Source: Spodoptera frugiperda
Lineage: Eukaryota > Arthropoda > Insecta > Lepidoptera > Noctuidae
Reading direction: 5' to 3'
NCBI RefSeq assembly: GCF_023101765.2
Contig: NC_064224.1
Location: 10,062,103-10,126,102, forward strand
DNA length: 64,000 bases
This document shows positions 34,811 through 47,900 of the stretch, one piece after another. A model generated the notes under the pieces. That model was not told the origin of the DNA, did no database searches, and saw only the letters and a list, made by a program, of their open reading frames with translations. A program made the translations under genes and the position numbers. Position 1 is the stretch's first letter. Each line of letters begins with the position of its first letter.

Positions 34811-35658
34811 GATGATAAATAATGGTACGTCATTAAGGATTTTTATTATTACAACAAATACATACATAATAAGAAGATCTTCGGTCAGAAGATAAGCATT
34901 GTCATTCAACGTAGTAATGCTGACAGTCATCTAGGAACGTTCCCCAGTGACAGTGATGGGAACGAGTACCTCGACGCCTAACGCCTTTATTTTAGTTTTA
35001 AGTTAGTTTTTATTCCTTTTTTTATATTTTTAAGTTGTAGATACATAATTATTTATGCACCTCTGTCTACCCTTTTGAAGAATGGTAGACGAGACGAGGT
35101 ACATTTTAAGAGACGAACGTGAATACATGATCAATGACGTTTTGCAAAAACGTATTCAATAGAAATGTATGCAGGCGAACGTGCCATTACGTAGAAATAA
35201 CGAAGTAAACAAACGATTGTGTAATATCAGCTAAAGTTATGTGTATGATGCGAAATGTGCGAGGTCCACAGTTTCGCGGGTACGTCGAGTCAGCAGTTTT
35301 GTGTCGCAGGCTATAACTGAGATTCGTAGTTATAATAAACGTTTTATATTCTTCAAATCTTTAATAGAATATTATACAAGTGAGTATTATTTATACTAAA
35401 GTGATTATTACATATTTTGTCTGTTAGTACATAATATAATACCTAATATTAACAGCTATCAGTCACTCAGTCACTAAGTATTACCAAGAATCTAGGTGAG
35501 AACCCTGGCCCAATTATTATACTATGATGCAATCACTCAACTCTCATAACAGTAAAACTGTCTAATGCAATAGGAGGGTGTCAATTTCTTCAGAGAAAAT
35601 TTTAAAACAAACAATTCTCACTTTGACTGCAACACAAAGCTTCCTGTTTCGCCGTTAA

Positions 35659-35664
35659 TATAAA
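35659..35664 (+). promoter_or_regulatory. TATA box of the heparanase-like gene
   Basis: tataaa, 45 bp upstream of the chosen ATG. With usual spacing, transcription would start around 35688-35692 and leave a leader of only about 20 nt. Confidence 0.45.
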
Positions 35665-35708
35665 CTGCACGCGTCACAGACAACATTTTATTTGACGAAG
35701 TCAATGAA

Positions 35709-38700
35709 ATGGCAGCGACAATACATTTGTTCTTGTTCCTCCTGCTCCGGTACCTGAGTCCGTGTAGTTCTGATACTTACAGCGTGAAGATAACCACAGA
35801 GGAGCATGTCAATGTGGTGGACACGAGGTTCCTCAGCTTCACTGTAGACCCCAAGTATTTGTTTTCAAGCAGTGACAAGTATAGCAGGTATGTGCAATTT
35901 TTTTTAAACATAATTACGAATTAGATGTTGGACGAGTATTTTATAAATTGATGCATTCTATCTGTGAGTTCCAACGCAAATATCATTTAGTTTCACATTC
36001 GTGAAAGTTTCAGACAATATTGATGATTTTGAGCTCCTCTGCACTAACAAGTGGACACTTCACTTCCCAAACTTTCTCCGGCCTGTAGTTGCGACGGCAT
36101 TTTTATTAATGGAAGTTGTATGAAATTTCTTACAGAATGAAAGTGTATAAAACCAAAGCGAAGTTTCCATAATATAATTTATACTTTAAATTCAGCACTC
36201 CTTGAACATCAAACTCATTTTATAACACCTATTACTTAACCTTTTTATTTCTTCTCCCACAGCAAAGAATGCATCTGCATGGCGGCATCACTAACACCAT
36301 CCTACCTCCGCATAGCTGGCCCGTCCACCGCGCACATGACCTTCCACAACACCACCATCTCCATCAACGACGTGAACGTCCCTGACAAGGATCTCCTCAG
36401 GTCCACCTTCGATATCCTGGCCTTTGATACTGACGTCCCTCAAAAACAAGATGACCACCAAATCAGGAACTTGGCAGTGTCTCATAGGCAGTGGAGGAAG
36501 TTTGTCCAGTGGGCCAAGTCCACTGGCTTCGACCTGGTCTTCGCTCTGAACAATGAGGAGAGAACTGCCGCTGGCATGTGGGACCCTAACACGGCACTGA
36601 ATATCCTGACCGTGGCTGAGAAGGTCAAGGTTGGGGATATCTTTTGGGAGCTGGGTTATGGTGAGTGTTTACTCGTATTTGAATTAAAACTATAGTGAGA
36701 TCGTTTTAAGTACTTAGTCAGGCATTAGAATCAATTTCGGTTCATGAAGTAAATGTAATTCTTAAATACCTTTTGGGAGATCAGAAGACGCTCCATTCGC
36801 CGCTCTGATCTATTTTAATTATCGTTCCAAGAATCTCCATGATATAAAGTAGATGCTAGTCTTAGTGACTTTCCACTTTACCAGTTTACTAAACATATTT
36901 CTCACACCTTTCAGAATGTAGGAACCAGTCGATAGATGAATACCTGAACGACCTTGAGACCCTCCGTGCCATCACGGAGACCTTCCCTCCCGGTCGCACG
37001 GAACAGTGGAAGGTAGTGGGCGGTGACGTCACCAAGTGTCTGCAGGCAGAGTCCAAGAGTGACTTCAAGGATTACCTGACGCTGTCCAACGATATGATGG
37101 ATGCTTTGCTGCTGAATGGGTATGTAGCTTAATTATATTTATTTTATCGAAGCAAATATTTCATCATCAGGCTCACTTGGATGACATCACGCCTTTTTAT
37201 CTCCAAAGGGGTAGGCAGAGGTGCACATTACGACACGTAATGCCATTGTACAATGTACACCCACTTTTTACCATTTGTCTTATAAGTCCCATGTAATAGG
37301 GGTGTGCCTATTGCCATATACTGGGCACAATTCCAGACTACGTGCTACCACTGAGACATTTTCGAAAAACCGAAAACACCCAACCTTTGTCCGACCCGGG
37401 AATCGAACCCGAGACCCCTTGTCCGGCAGCCGCACTTGCGACCACACGATCGAGGCACTCGACCAACGAGGCAAGCATTTGCATGAATTAGGAATCAAAC
37501 CCGTTGCCTCTTATTCAGCGTTACATGACCAAAGCTGGAAGTCTAGTATATTTTATCATAATATTTTGTGCTTTTTAGCAACTCTTCATCGCATGAACTG
37601 GAGCGAATGACAGAGCGTGATCGTCTGAAGCTACTGCGGTTCCTCTCTCGGAGCCAGACTCCACTCTGGTTGACGGAGACCAATCAGAAGCAGCACAGCG
37701 ACTTGGAGCGAGCTGCTGATTGGTTGGCCAGTCTTGGATATTCAGCTAAAAATGGATTTTCTGTACATTTTCGGGAGTTAGAGGAGGAGGAGATGTATGA
37801 GCCTACTCTGGTGAGTTTAAATGAGTATCTAAGAATCTTCATACATAAAAAATGGTATGATCTGGTTCAATGATGGATTATGTGCGTAATAGACAGACGT
37901 TTTCGTCATTCATGTTATGAGTCGGTGTCTATGGGGTGAGCCGGTTGCTTTATATCGTGCTGGCATCGGCATTATTACCTACAATTTTTTTTTAATCGTA
38001 AATATTTACACCGAGACTGGTAATCTTTCTCGAGTCTGATGATACTGAGATTTATTAGTAATTTAGGAATTATTGAATTGCAGAGTTTCTACATGGCACT
38101 ATTATTCAAGAACCTGGTTGGTGAACGAGTACTGAACATCCAGATGGACCCAGAACCAGCAGTTCTCTTTGCACACTGTACATCGCTGCGCCACAAGCCG
38201 GTGCCTGGCGCTGTCACTCTATTTGGAGCGAACATGGACAATGAACCCGCGAGGTTCTCGCTCAAACTCTCCAAGAGGGAGGAGGGGGGTGATATTATGC
38301 AGTTTATTCTGGGAAATGATCATAATGGGTAAGATTATTTGTGAAAACATGTTATTTGTACATTTGAATTTGATTAGAGTTTTATTTTAATTTATTTATT
38401 TGGTTTTCTATTACAGAAACATAGTAGTAAACGGTAGACCCATGTACTACGAAGGCAACATAAAACCCATAGTGAAAAGGGTCCATCCATACAAAACCCT
38501 TCTCATCAACCTGCCAGCAAGATCCTTTGGTTTCTGGGTACTCGCCAACACGAAGATCGAAGCCTGCCACAATGTGATTGAGAATAAAACATTAGTTGAA
38601 GCAGAAACAGTTGAACATGAGACGCAGAGAGTCAAACGTTCAGTTAACGATGACTTCGATGACTACGCACATATCGCCGACCTGTCATATGACTTTGAAG

Positions 38701-39620
38701 ATATCGATACTCATTTACCAGGTAACAATGCTCTTAGAAGCAGAATCAGTGACATGAATAGAGACTTAGATAAAATTCAAGATGTATTCAAAAGAAATTT
38801 GGGTCAAACAAGATTTAAAAGGGATATCAGTGACTCGAGATTTGGAAGTAGACTTCGGAAATATGGTTTCAGACACAGGACTAGTAAGAGATATGACCGT
38901 GATATGAATCCGAGAACGTTTATTGATGATTTCTTGGAAAGAGCGAGGCAGAGGTTAAATGATTTGAAGGAACTTCGGTCTAATGTACCAAGACTAGATA
39001 TATACAGAAAAAGTAACAAATATCCGAAATATTCCAAGGTGAGGTCATTTAAGTCACTGAAAGAGGACAGTCCAATATTTGGAGCAAAGAATAGAAAACC
39101 AAAAACCACTAAAACATTTACAGAAGAGAGTGATGAATTTCTAAAGAAGATTAACAAGAAAAGTAAAAGTGATGTGAGCAAGAGAACTCCTGAAACTCTG
39201 GACAGAACTACTAACAAGAAGGAAGATAAGAAAATAAAGTCGGACGAAGAAACAAACATTTTGGAGTCTCTAGTGAGAAAGAGAAGGAGTGTTGACAACG
39301 CCATCGAAGAAACATCAGCTGACAATGAAATAGACCTCACTGGTAAAAACAAAGCGAAATTATTGAAACTACTGAAGAAATTAGACAAAGAATTTGGCGA
39401 AAATTCAGAAGAACAGATGGAAAGTGATACTGTTTCCACTGAAGGGATTATTTTGAAAACTGAAGTATCTGATGATAGTGCCACTATAAGGGTGACAGAC
39501 TCCAACCATGGAATCATCAAGACTACCATGAGAAGTATGCTACACATGTTAGAAGATTTCAATAAGAATCTGAACAAAGTATGGAATGCTGTTAATTTGT
39601 TAGATGATGATATACAGTGA
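35709..39620 (+). CDS. Secreted heparanase-like protein (GH79 family), 6 exons, 820 aa
   Basis: Related to heparanases, endo-beta-glucuronidases that cleave heparan sulfate. Exons: 35709-35887, 36263-36660, 36915-37119, 37579-37810, 38084-38328, 38417-39620, all GT/AG and in phase. Residues 1-21 are a signal peptide. The family pattern is clear: DPKYLFSS and PSYLRIAGPST at the N-terminus, and SFYMALLFKNLVGERVL and FGFWVLANTKIEAC at the C-terminal domain. Candidate acid/base Glu193 lies in WELGYE (usual WELGNEP), and candidate nucleophile Glu294 in LWLTETN. The spacing of 101 residues is about 17 shorter than in human heparanase, and no HHYY-type motif is seen between them, so activity is doubtful. 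After about residue 475 there is a 340-residue Lys/Arg/Glu/Asp-rich tail absent from vertebrate heparanases. The upstream ATG at 35704 is out of frame. Confidence 0.88.
37183..37474 (-). mobile_element. tRNA-related SINE, family 1, copy 3
   Basis: Reverse-oriented SINE filling over 60% of intron 3 of the heparanase-like gene (37120-37578). It shares cccgggaatcgaacccgaga, tattgccatatactgggcac and aggcagaggtgcacatta with the other copies. The extra cgatcgaggcactcgaccaa looks like a small internal duplication at its head. Confidence 0.75.
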
Positions 39621-40159
39621 ATAGGTTAAGTTAGCTTTAATATAGGTGATTAAAATAATAATTATATGTACATTTTTAATGACGAAATGTTTTCTTTACC
39701 CTCCTTTGATCGTTGAGTGTGAAACATGACGTTCACCCTTCATGGAAATATTTTTGGCTTTTCTATATTAAAATTCTCAATGGTAGCATGAACTAAAATT
39801 ATGTCTAATGCAACATACTTGTTCTTTAGTTTAAGGAATTCATCTACACTGCAGCTATACCACTGCTTACCATTTAAAGATAAAGATAAAGATATTTTTA
39901 TTTGCACAAATTTTTAGCTGCATTATAATAGATGACGATTTTAGCCTCTCACTGTTTCTAAATCTTCTTCAATACAATTTTCATCAAATAATTACATATC
40001 AGTAGGTAGTTCTGGTGTCATATTACCATTTTTAAGTGTTGCTACGTGCGCCGTAGCCAGTGCTACGCCGTAGCAAGCGCTGTAGCGACAGCCATGGAAA
40101 ACCATTTCGATTTGGCTGCTATTATACAGTTACAGTTTAGTGTGTTAGTGTGAAATAAA
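39621..40159 (+). other. 3'UTR of the heparanase-like gene with poly(A) signal
   Basis: AT-rich. The first AATAAA after the stop that I find is at 40154-40159. There is a small cgtagc-rich palindrome around 40045-40090. No other feature. Confidence 0.5.
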
Positions 40160-40184
40160 ACAAACAAATAGTGGTACAATGTAG

Positions 40185-43100
40185 TTTATTTATTATTTAA
40201 CAACATGTTAGGTAAACCATTTTCACATTTAACTCAACGTACATATATGAAAATGGCTACCTCTAAACTTTTATACAATAACTAATAGGGACCTTGTAAA
40301 TAAATATTAACAATGCTCCGCAACAGTAATGGCGAACGAAGTGTAGCGAACAAGCGTCTATGTCCTACAGTGATACAGTCGTGAAAGGAAAACTAACCTT
40401 ATTTATATAAGAATAGAGTTTATTACGGCAGTTTGTATACAGCCAGAAGATAGCCACACCCTGCGCGGCCGATTGTACATTTGGCCAAGTAGTTACAGAG
40501 GTCGATGGCCGACATTATGGCCGATATATGGTGGCCGACACTATGGCCGCGGCGGGCGGCCACTGCAACCAAACCTAACTTATTGTTAACAACAAGGTGT
40601 CACAGAAGCTCAATCCGTTTATTTAATTATCTAAAAACATTTTTCAACAATAACCTTTTTCGTTATTCATCCATAATCCCTAAGTTTAAATTTAATTGTG
40701 GATAAACTACTAACCTTTTCTTCTTTAATATAACAAGACAACATACATATGAACCCCGTTCATATATGAGTACTTAATGGTTTCATTGGAATTTTATACA
40801 TTCTGTAAACTTGCAATTTTAACACTATAATGTCACTAATATTAAAAGCTAACGAACTAGTGTGTTGGCCAATAACTATAATATACAAACAAGAACCGAG
40901 CCGCGGACAGTGCCATACTGGCCGCGCTCCACAACAACGGAATATATTTGTAAACTATTCAGAATCACATCGAACCGTTCCACCGACAGCGCAGAGTCTG
41001 TGGAACCATGTCAGCGCAGTTACTGTATGTGTGTGGCACTTTATAATCAGTTCTTTGCAACTCCTGCGCCGAGGCTTGAAACGATAACAACAAACAAATA
41101 TTGGCATTCAGTGTAAAAGCTCTTGAGTGTGTGGTACAGTGTCGTTGTCTCTAATTGTCTATACGTTGTCGCAATCACCGACCGGCTGGTTTGTCTCTGC
41201 CAGCGACGAACAGTATGTATGTGTGAGTATCGGTAGGGTTATCATTTGAGTGTACGACAGTATTGCACAGTGTAGCCTCGCTCACTAACTCTCTCGTTCA
41301 AAGTGTCTGCTCTCTCTGGTCAGATGATAGCACTACCGGCGCTCGCGCAGTCTCTTTGTAACTCCGCAGATAATGATGCATTTGCCCCGCCTTAGTATTA
41401 TCACGTGTCCCTGCGAGCGGCCGTGCCAACAAATGCACCATCACGTACCACCCCTTACATTATACCTAGTGCAACTATCAATAGGCTAGTTTATTTAATA
41501 AGTTTAACAAGTTATGTCATAAAATGTTATTTAGTCTACCATTTCATAACTCCTCTAAGGATTTAAGAACAACAGTGAAATATCAAGACGTTCTACCGAT
41601 TGGGTCAGGGTCACACATAGAGGAAGAGGTTAGAAGAAAGGTAAGTAAAGCCTTCGTAGGCCAAAAAGTCATACATTTCATAGCTAAACGATCTAAATCA
41701 TACTATGAACAGATAACTATAAGTATATTACCCTGAGTATGAGAGTCATAAGATTTGAAAATATCCAACTGTTACATCAATTACTTCCTCGTGGCAAAAC
41801 ATATAAAAATTGGTCGCGACATCTTGGATTCCTTAAAATTAACACTACGGGATCAATATACGGAAATCATTTACTTATATTCTTTTCAAAAATTTTGATT
41901 TTACAATTATTTTCTTTATGTCTAAACTACACGTCTACCTTGTATAAACCTCTTTATAAATTCACTATAATATTATAAAAAAGAAATACAATAATATACT
42001 GTTGTGTGAAGAGTTAGAGTACAGGTGACAGGGCGAAGATCGATGTGTTCACAGCTACATCACCACGGTCGTTAACGCAAACATTGACGGCAGAAACACG
42101 GCCGTAGTACGTACGTAAAATAATTCAACAACCATTTGATATCACCCAAATTCCTGAAGAAGTGGCGCAGTGAAGCAACGTTATCACTATCAACTATTAC
42201 ACTGAACATCGAAAGCTTAAATACACGAGAATAGAAGCGACTTACGTTACGTTACACACAGCTCGACTCGCGCACGCGACTAATTAGTAGAGAACGACAC
42301 CAACACGCCAAGAGCTGAGCACACTGCGCACACGGCATGCAGCAACCTACCGCGGGCCGCGCGTGCGCCGCGCCGCGCCACGCCGCCGGCCCGGCGCCCG
42401 CGCAGCCACCGCGAGTTCCGTTAATTTTAAATTAGTGACAGTAAGTCCACACTCCTCTATACCAAAATAACATTTTATCTAAACTATCAGCTACTGGAGA
42501 GTCAACAACGTAGAACGCAGACTACACTACGATAGATCGAAGATATAGACAAAGGTTATAGATTAGTATTAGCTAACACACGAGAGGATGAAGAAAGATA
42601 GATTCTGTCGAAACTTGGTCATCAGACAGGTCCAATAGACTTAACGACTATTATTGTATTGAATGTCTACATACAACCATTTAGCTAGATTTGCCATGCA
42701 CATACGGTACGACTATGTTATATATTAATACCTAGGCTAACCACACATACATCGTGAAACGTTAAGTATATATTACGCCTTACTCTAGTGACGTGGCCGG
42801 ACGGGGCCGTAGGAGTGATGCCCACCTTACGTTAGCGATGCGTAATGCGTGCTCCAAACAAGGGACTATGAGACAAGCTATGATAATATATCGAGTGCAG
42901 TACAGTGCGAAAAATAGTCGATTCTTATACTTCAGAAAAATAGTAGCATTCTCAATAAACAATCTGAAATTATTGCTTTTTTTATTTACATGTTTGTATA
43001 TTGAATAGTATATGTGTGAAGAGAAGGTAGGTGTAATTGACAGGACGTCATATAACGTAAGAAAATAAGCAAGCATCAAGTGTGTAAGTGAAGTATCTAA

Positions 43101-44911
43101 AATAATCTTAGTATTTAACACGCGATGCGACTGGTTGCGAATCGATGTATCGACTAACTGTCGACAACTCGACTAGTCAGTGATGTGCCATCGATATAAA
43201 CTAAACTATGTAGTTTGGTGTCAGTGTCCTTATTGTTGTACTTAATGAACAAATTAACCTATGGATACAGCTACGTTTGTGTGAGTCGTAACTATCGTAA
43301 ACGGACACAGTGCACGGGTGAACATCGACGTCAGTAACTTGCAACATGTATAATATGTACCACTTCAGCTATCACATGAGATCTATAAGACAAGTCTACT
43401 GAGAACTTCCTAAGCTACGGTCGCCAGAGAGCATCGCGTGTGAACATATAACAGAGATATATAAAATACATGATGTGCTGATTGAAGAGATTGTAATCCG
43501 AAGAGGTCCGATCTACAAGAAGGTACAATGATAGTTTCGTGTCGAACATTGAAGATTGAAAGATTGAAGAAGCTAAGAGCGCGAGCGTCGTCGCATTGCG
43601 CGCTTTAGTTTATTATATTCATATATCACAGCTTTTGACGATAACAAATCTTTTGCATTTGCAGCTTTATAACTATGTGGACAACATTGTTCGAACAATT
43701 AGCACGATCTGCCTTCTCTACGCGCTTCCCTCGAGTCTGCCCCATCGACCCGCTGTGTGCGTGCGCCGCTCGATCTTGTTTAAGACTTTCACTGGTAATA
43801 CTAGATATTCAACAACAACTCTGTCGATAACAAACTCTGCATCCCTAACCGCTCCGATTGGTGCAATCGCTCGAATAATTTGCTCACACCACAATGTGTT
43901 ATTTAACTTTAATACCTAAGCGTAAAACATCGATAAAACATTAGATTAGAACAACGCTCGTCGGCGCGACGGTAACACAACGCGAGACTTGTTTATCTAC
44001 AACATTTTACACATTAAACACTAAATGAACATTGAGTCTTATATTAAACATGCAAGAAAGTATTGGACAACAGCGGGCGCGCGCGCCTCCATAACAATTA
44101 CCTATTATATTCGATGTGGATATTAAGGCTAGGTCGATTACAGGTATGTACACCTAACAGAAATTACATTGACACATAGATTAACACTGCATAAGCACGC
44201 ATGCAAAAGATTTAGAGGCAAAAGTGGAAGAGCTCAAGCGAGTCGTAGTAAACCACGGGAAACAGACAGACCGTCAGACAAGCGTGGAATTTGGATGAAA
44301 CAAATACACCGACAGACCGAATACATTGTTATTTCAATGTAAGTGCGAAATAGAGAAGAGGAGGCGATGGATAGTCGAGTAATCGATTGTCTACACGCGT
44401 GCTAGAGTTTCTTATAATAACTTGTCTTCCATTTTAAATAGATTACATCGTTCGTTCTAGTTGTATTTATATTATTTCAACTTTACACTTAAATAACAAT
44501 ATATCACAAGCTTCAACATATAAACTGTTTGACGAGTGCACGACTGCGTTCCTCTGACGCTCGGTAGTTAATGACTTTTTGACCATACGTTCAGAAACGC
44601 GCTTCACAGTTGTATCGAGGGCTGCCTTCCAAAAATTTTTTATGAATGTATAAAAATATTATTGCTTATTATCAAGCACCAACGCGCCACTAGCCAACTA
44701 CGTTCCGAAAAAATTTAGAATTCGAATCTCTCCTACAAAAATGTTGAGCGCGAATGATTGATACGTCCGAACGAAATGTTAGTTTTGTTGTTCGCTATCC
44801 GGGGCTCGTGTGGGTGGTGGGGTGTATACAGGGTGTGAAACATCGTCGTAACAATGACCTTAGCTCAGCTACATCATGTATTCAGATAGTTGTACAATGG
44901 TCGGGAGCCGC
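40185..44911 (-). other. Probable long 3'UTR of complexin
   Basis: Lies between the cpx stop codon and a minus-strand AATAAA (TTTATT at 40185-40190) that faces the poly(A) signal of the converging gene. No coding frame longer than about 110 codons or with any recognisable domain occurs, and no typical intron is needed. Repeats are scarce compared with the introns, as expected of transcribed, constrained sequence. Other, earlier poly(A) sites are possible; the whole length is an inference. Confidence 0.4.
42341..42420. other. Very GC-rich island inside the presumed cpx 3'UTR
   Basis: About 80 bp dominated by gcgccgcgccgcgccacg and ccggcccggcgcccgcg, in sharp contrast to AT-rich surroundings. 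It could be a CpG-type promoter for an unannotated transcript or a structured UTR element. No open frame explains it. Confidence 0.5.
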
Positions 44912-47900
44912 TCACTGCATCACGCACTTGCTCTCGATCTGCGACTTCAGTTCGTTCACTTGCGTTTCGATGGTGTTTTTGAGTTCTGGAAAATTCGAAA
45001 CACACATTTTAATAAAGTGCAACAATAGCCCATACTCTAAGATTGTTGTTCAAGTTACATCGACTTACTGGTGAACTCATCCTGGTCTTCAAGCTCCGCT
45101 TCAGCCGCGAGTTCCTCAGGAGTCTTCTTCTTCCTCATGAGGGGGTTGTCAGGCTCGGCCTGCTGCTGTTCCACCACCTCCTCCTTCTTCGGGATTTTGT
45201 ACTGGAACGTAGAAAATAACAAGTTTACAATATGTTGGAATTAATTTTCTAATTTGATCAATTAAGTGAATTTATAAACTCGATCAGGAAAATATCATTT
45301 GTTTTCAAATAAAGTTATTTGTAAAGAAGTAATATTTCTTCAAATATTGCTAAGTATAACTACAAATTTATTTTAATTGTGAAGTGTCTGCTAACTACCA
45401 TTAAGTTTGTATTAAGTAATATAAGTAGTTCTCAATAATTTAGTTGCAATTTATGTCCAGATAATCATGTACGTAACTACATTGAAGTTATCTAACAACT
45501 AGCCACAACTTTATTTGGTTTAAGTTACTCTTATTGGATTGCGATAGTGTCTGCGAGCAATCCTTTGACTGTTACAAAGCCGCATGATTTCGTTTACTCC
45601 ACGGACGGAGGGCAGCTCAAAGGAGTATTGCATCCCATCAAACCAGTAGTTAATATATTATTCCGCCGTAACCAGCTATGACGGGAGCTCAGCGGAACAA
45701 GCTTCAAGCTGGCAACCCTAATTTCCCAAAGGGAATGCGCGTTCGATTTCTGAACGCTCTGTGTTGCCACACTCAAATAGATTGGCTCCTTTTCTGTAAA
45801 CTCTCGATTTATTCCCGCAGCTGGGACTAATGCTGGCTTTATTTTATTGTGATGTACTGGAACCGTGCCTTCGCTATTTTTTACTGTTTGTCGTCAAAGT
45901 GTTTTTGTTTAGTGTTGCTTTATTGATGTTTTCTTTGCACAGCGATATTGAATGACAAAGTCTTTGAAAGTAATAGCGCAGTCTGTTTCAATGATTGTAA
46001 TCTTTGCTTTGTATTGTAGTAGACATTGTAGTGTCACGAGTAATGAGGGATAAAACGAAATGTCGAAATTTAAAAGTACTTAAATTTTAAGGAACCCCTA
46101 AGCTAAGATAGGTGACACTTAACGAAGATTTTGGTTTTCATCAACTTAAGAATTCAGATAAGTAGTATTGTTACTTCTTACGTTGAGTAACTCTTAACTA
46201 AGATATAGCTTAGATGAGGTTAGCGAAAGCGTCCTTATGTCTCATAATGAAGTATATTTATATACGTACATATGTAAGTAATTAGTCATATGAATGTCGT
46301 GAAGATATTGTTCAAGTAAGTACCGATTGTACTAACAGGCTTCACACACACACATGTACATTGTACAAGTACCTATTGCTACACAAGTACATCCAGTTAA
46401 TTGTAATCCAGTCCGCTAAACCGCTCGGAGTGGCTTCGCCTCAAATCGATGACACAAAGAGGCTTAATTATAAAATAGAAAATTACATCGCGAAGGCTCA
46501 GAGCAATCCTCTTGCCTTTAATCTCCAATTGATTACATGCAGCCGACTGTCTTGGGAAGAATTTATTTTAATTTTAAAAGCATTTTTTCCACTGGCAACC
46601 CTCTGGAGATCTCATTAGGGTTGTCTCTGGTTGCTGGAGATTGAGCGAGGCTTTGCGGGTATCGGTATTAAATTAGATTCTTATTGTGGTTTTTAAAAGC
46701 TTCTTTATGTCTAGTATTTTACTTGAGGAAATATTTAATTATGTTCCGTGTCCTCTTCTTAACCGTGGATAGCATGTCGTCGTGTCAGCTGGATGGGTAG
46801 TATTGTTAATGGATATAATTTGCGGTTGACAACCCTCGCGGGATCTAATAAGGGTTGTCTCAGATATTGCACGAAGGCTGCCGTATTGATTTTAAATTGG
46901 ATTTTATTGTAGTTTTAAAAGGATTCTTATTTTAACAAGCGCATTGTTCGTGACTTTCCTTTCTTAGTACCTATTTATACAGCTACGGACTTTACTTCAA
47001 ATTATATTTCACGTATCTATCTAAACGGCGTACAGTTTTTAGTATTGGCTCGGTTATCACAAGAAATGGATTCAGTAACATATAAAAGAAAGTTTTTAGC
47101 CTCCACAACATGACATGTAACATATTGAAAAAATATAGCAACAATAGGTATTTAGAAAAAAGGTCCATATACAACCATGAAGCCTACAATGACGTAATAC
47201 TCGTATTTACTAATTGAAACATAGCACGACACAATGATATAACACATAACATATTTTCACATACACATATTTTACGTACATTCTGAAAACATACCTACTA
47301 CTATAGACATGGTGTAACAAAACGGGGGTATACATACCAAGTGCACTGTTTCTAGATAACATGACAAACGATACGGAAAGGGTTTTTTAAACTCCTGTTT
47401 TCATGGAACGAAGTTATGAAGTGACCCCTGTAGTGTTGTGACACGTTTGTATGATTTAAAATCGTATTTTAAGCTGAAACTTTGTGTAGAGATTCTATTC
47501 AACCTGTATTCTTCAGTGCTTCTTGATGTATATGGGTATTTTGTTACACGCTGTATATATAACAAACATCATACATTTATACGTAAGTAACAGTAGTGTC
47601 CCAAAATACACATTACGCCATCTCTTGTACAAAATACGAGATTATATTTTTAACTGAACCACGTGGAGGACAAGATTTAAATGATCGTCGGCTTACCCAC
47701 GCCGGGTACTCCGGGGATGTTATTAATTAAAATGAGGTTGGTTTGAAATATAGCCGGATTTGCCCCGTGTTACTTTTGCAAAGAGATCCTCTTCTTTTTT
47801 TGTTAAAACTTAAATTTTATTCTATAATTCGTTCATTGGAAATTTTAACTTAGAAAAACAGATTTTTAACCCTTTAACCGCCTGTGAGCGACATATATTT

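Larger units (their letters stand above)
33005..35708. other. Divergent intergenic region between Hr96 and the heparanase-like gene
   Basis: Must contain the promoters of both genes. The first 300 bp next to Hr96 are free of repeats. The middle holds a SINE (34048-34292) and a LINE fragment (34365-34810). The remainder is AT-rich unique sequence. A TATA box for the right-hand gene is listed separately. Confidence 0.6.

Noticed and set aside
38804..39577. Minus-strand 257-codon open frame
   Set aside because: Antisense of the Lys/Asp-rich tail of the heparanase-like gene; the Leu/Ser/Phe-rich translation is what that composition gives on the other strand.
42793..43121. Overlapping frames on both strands in the presumed cpx 3'UTR
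   Set aside because: No domain, no splice signals, and frames of similar size on both strands suggest chance.
45594..45776. Minus-strand 60-codon frame, considered as an alternative cpx exon
   Set aside because: No splice acceptor or donor in matching phase and no similarity to complexin.
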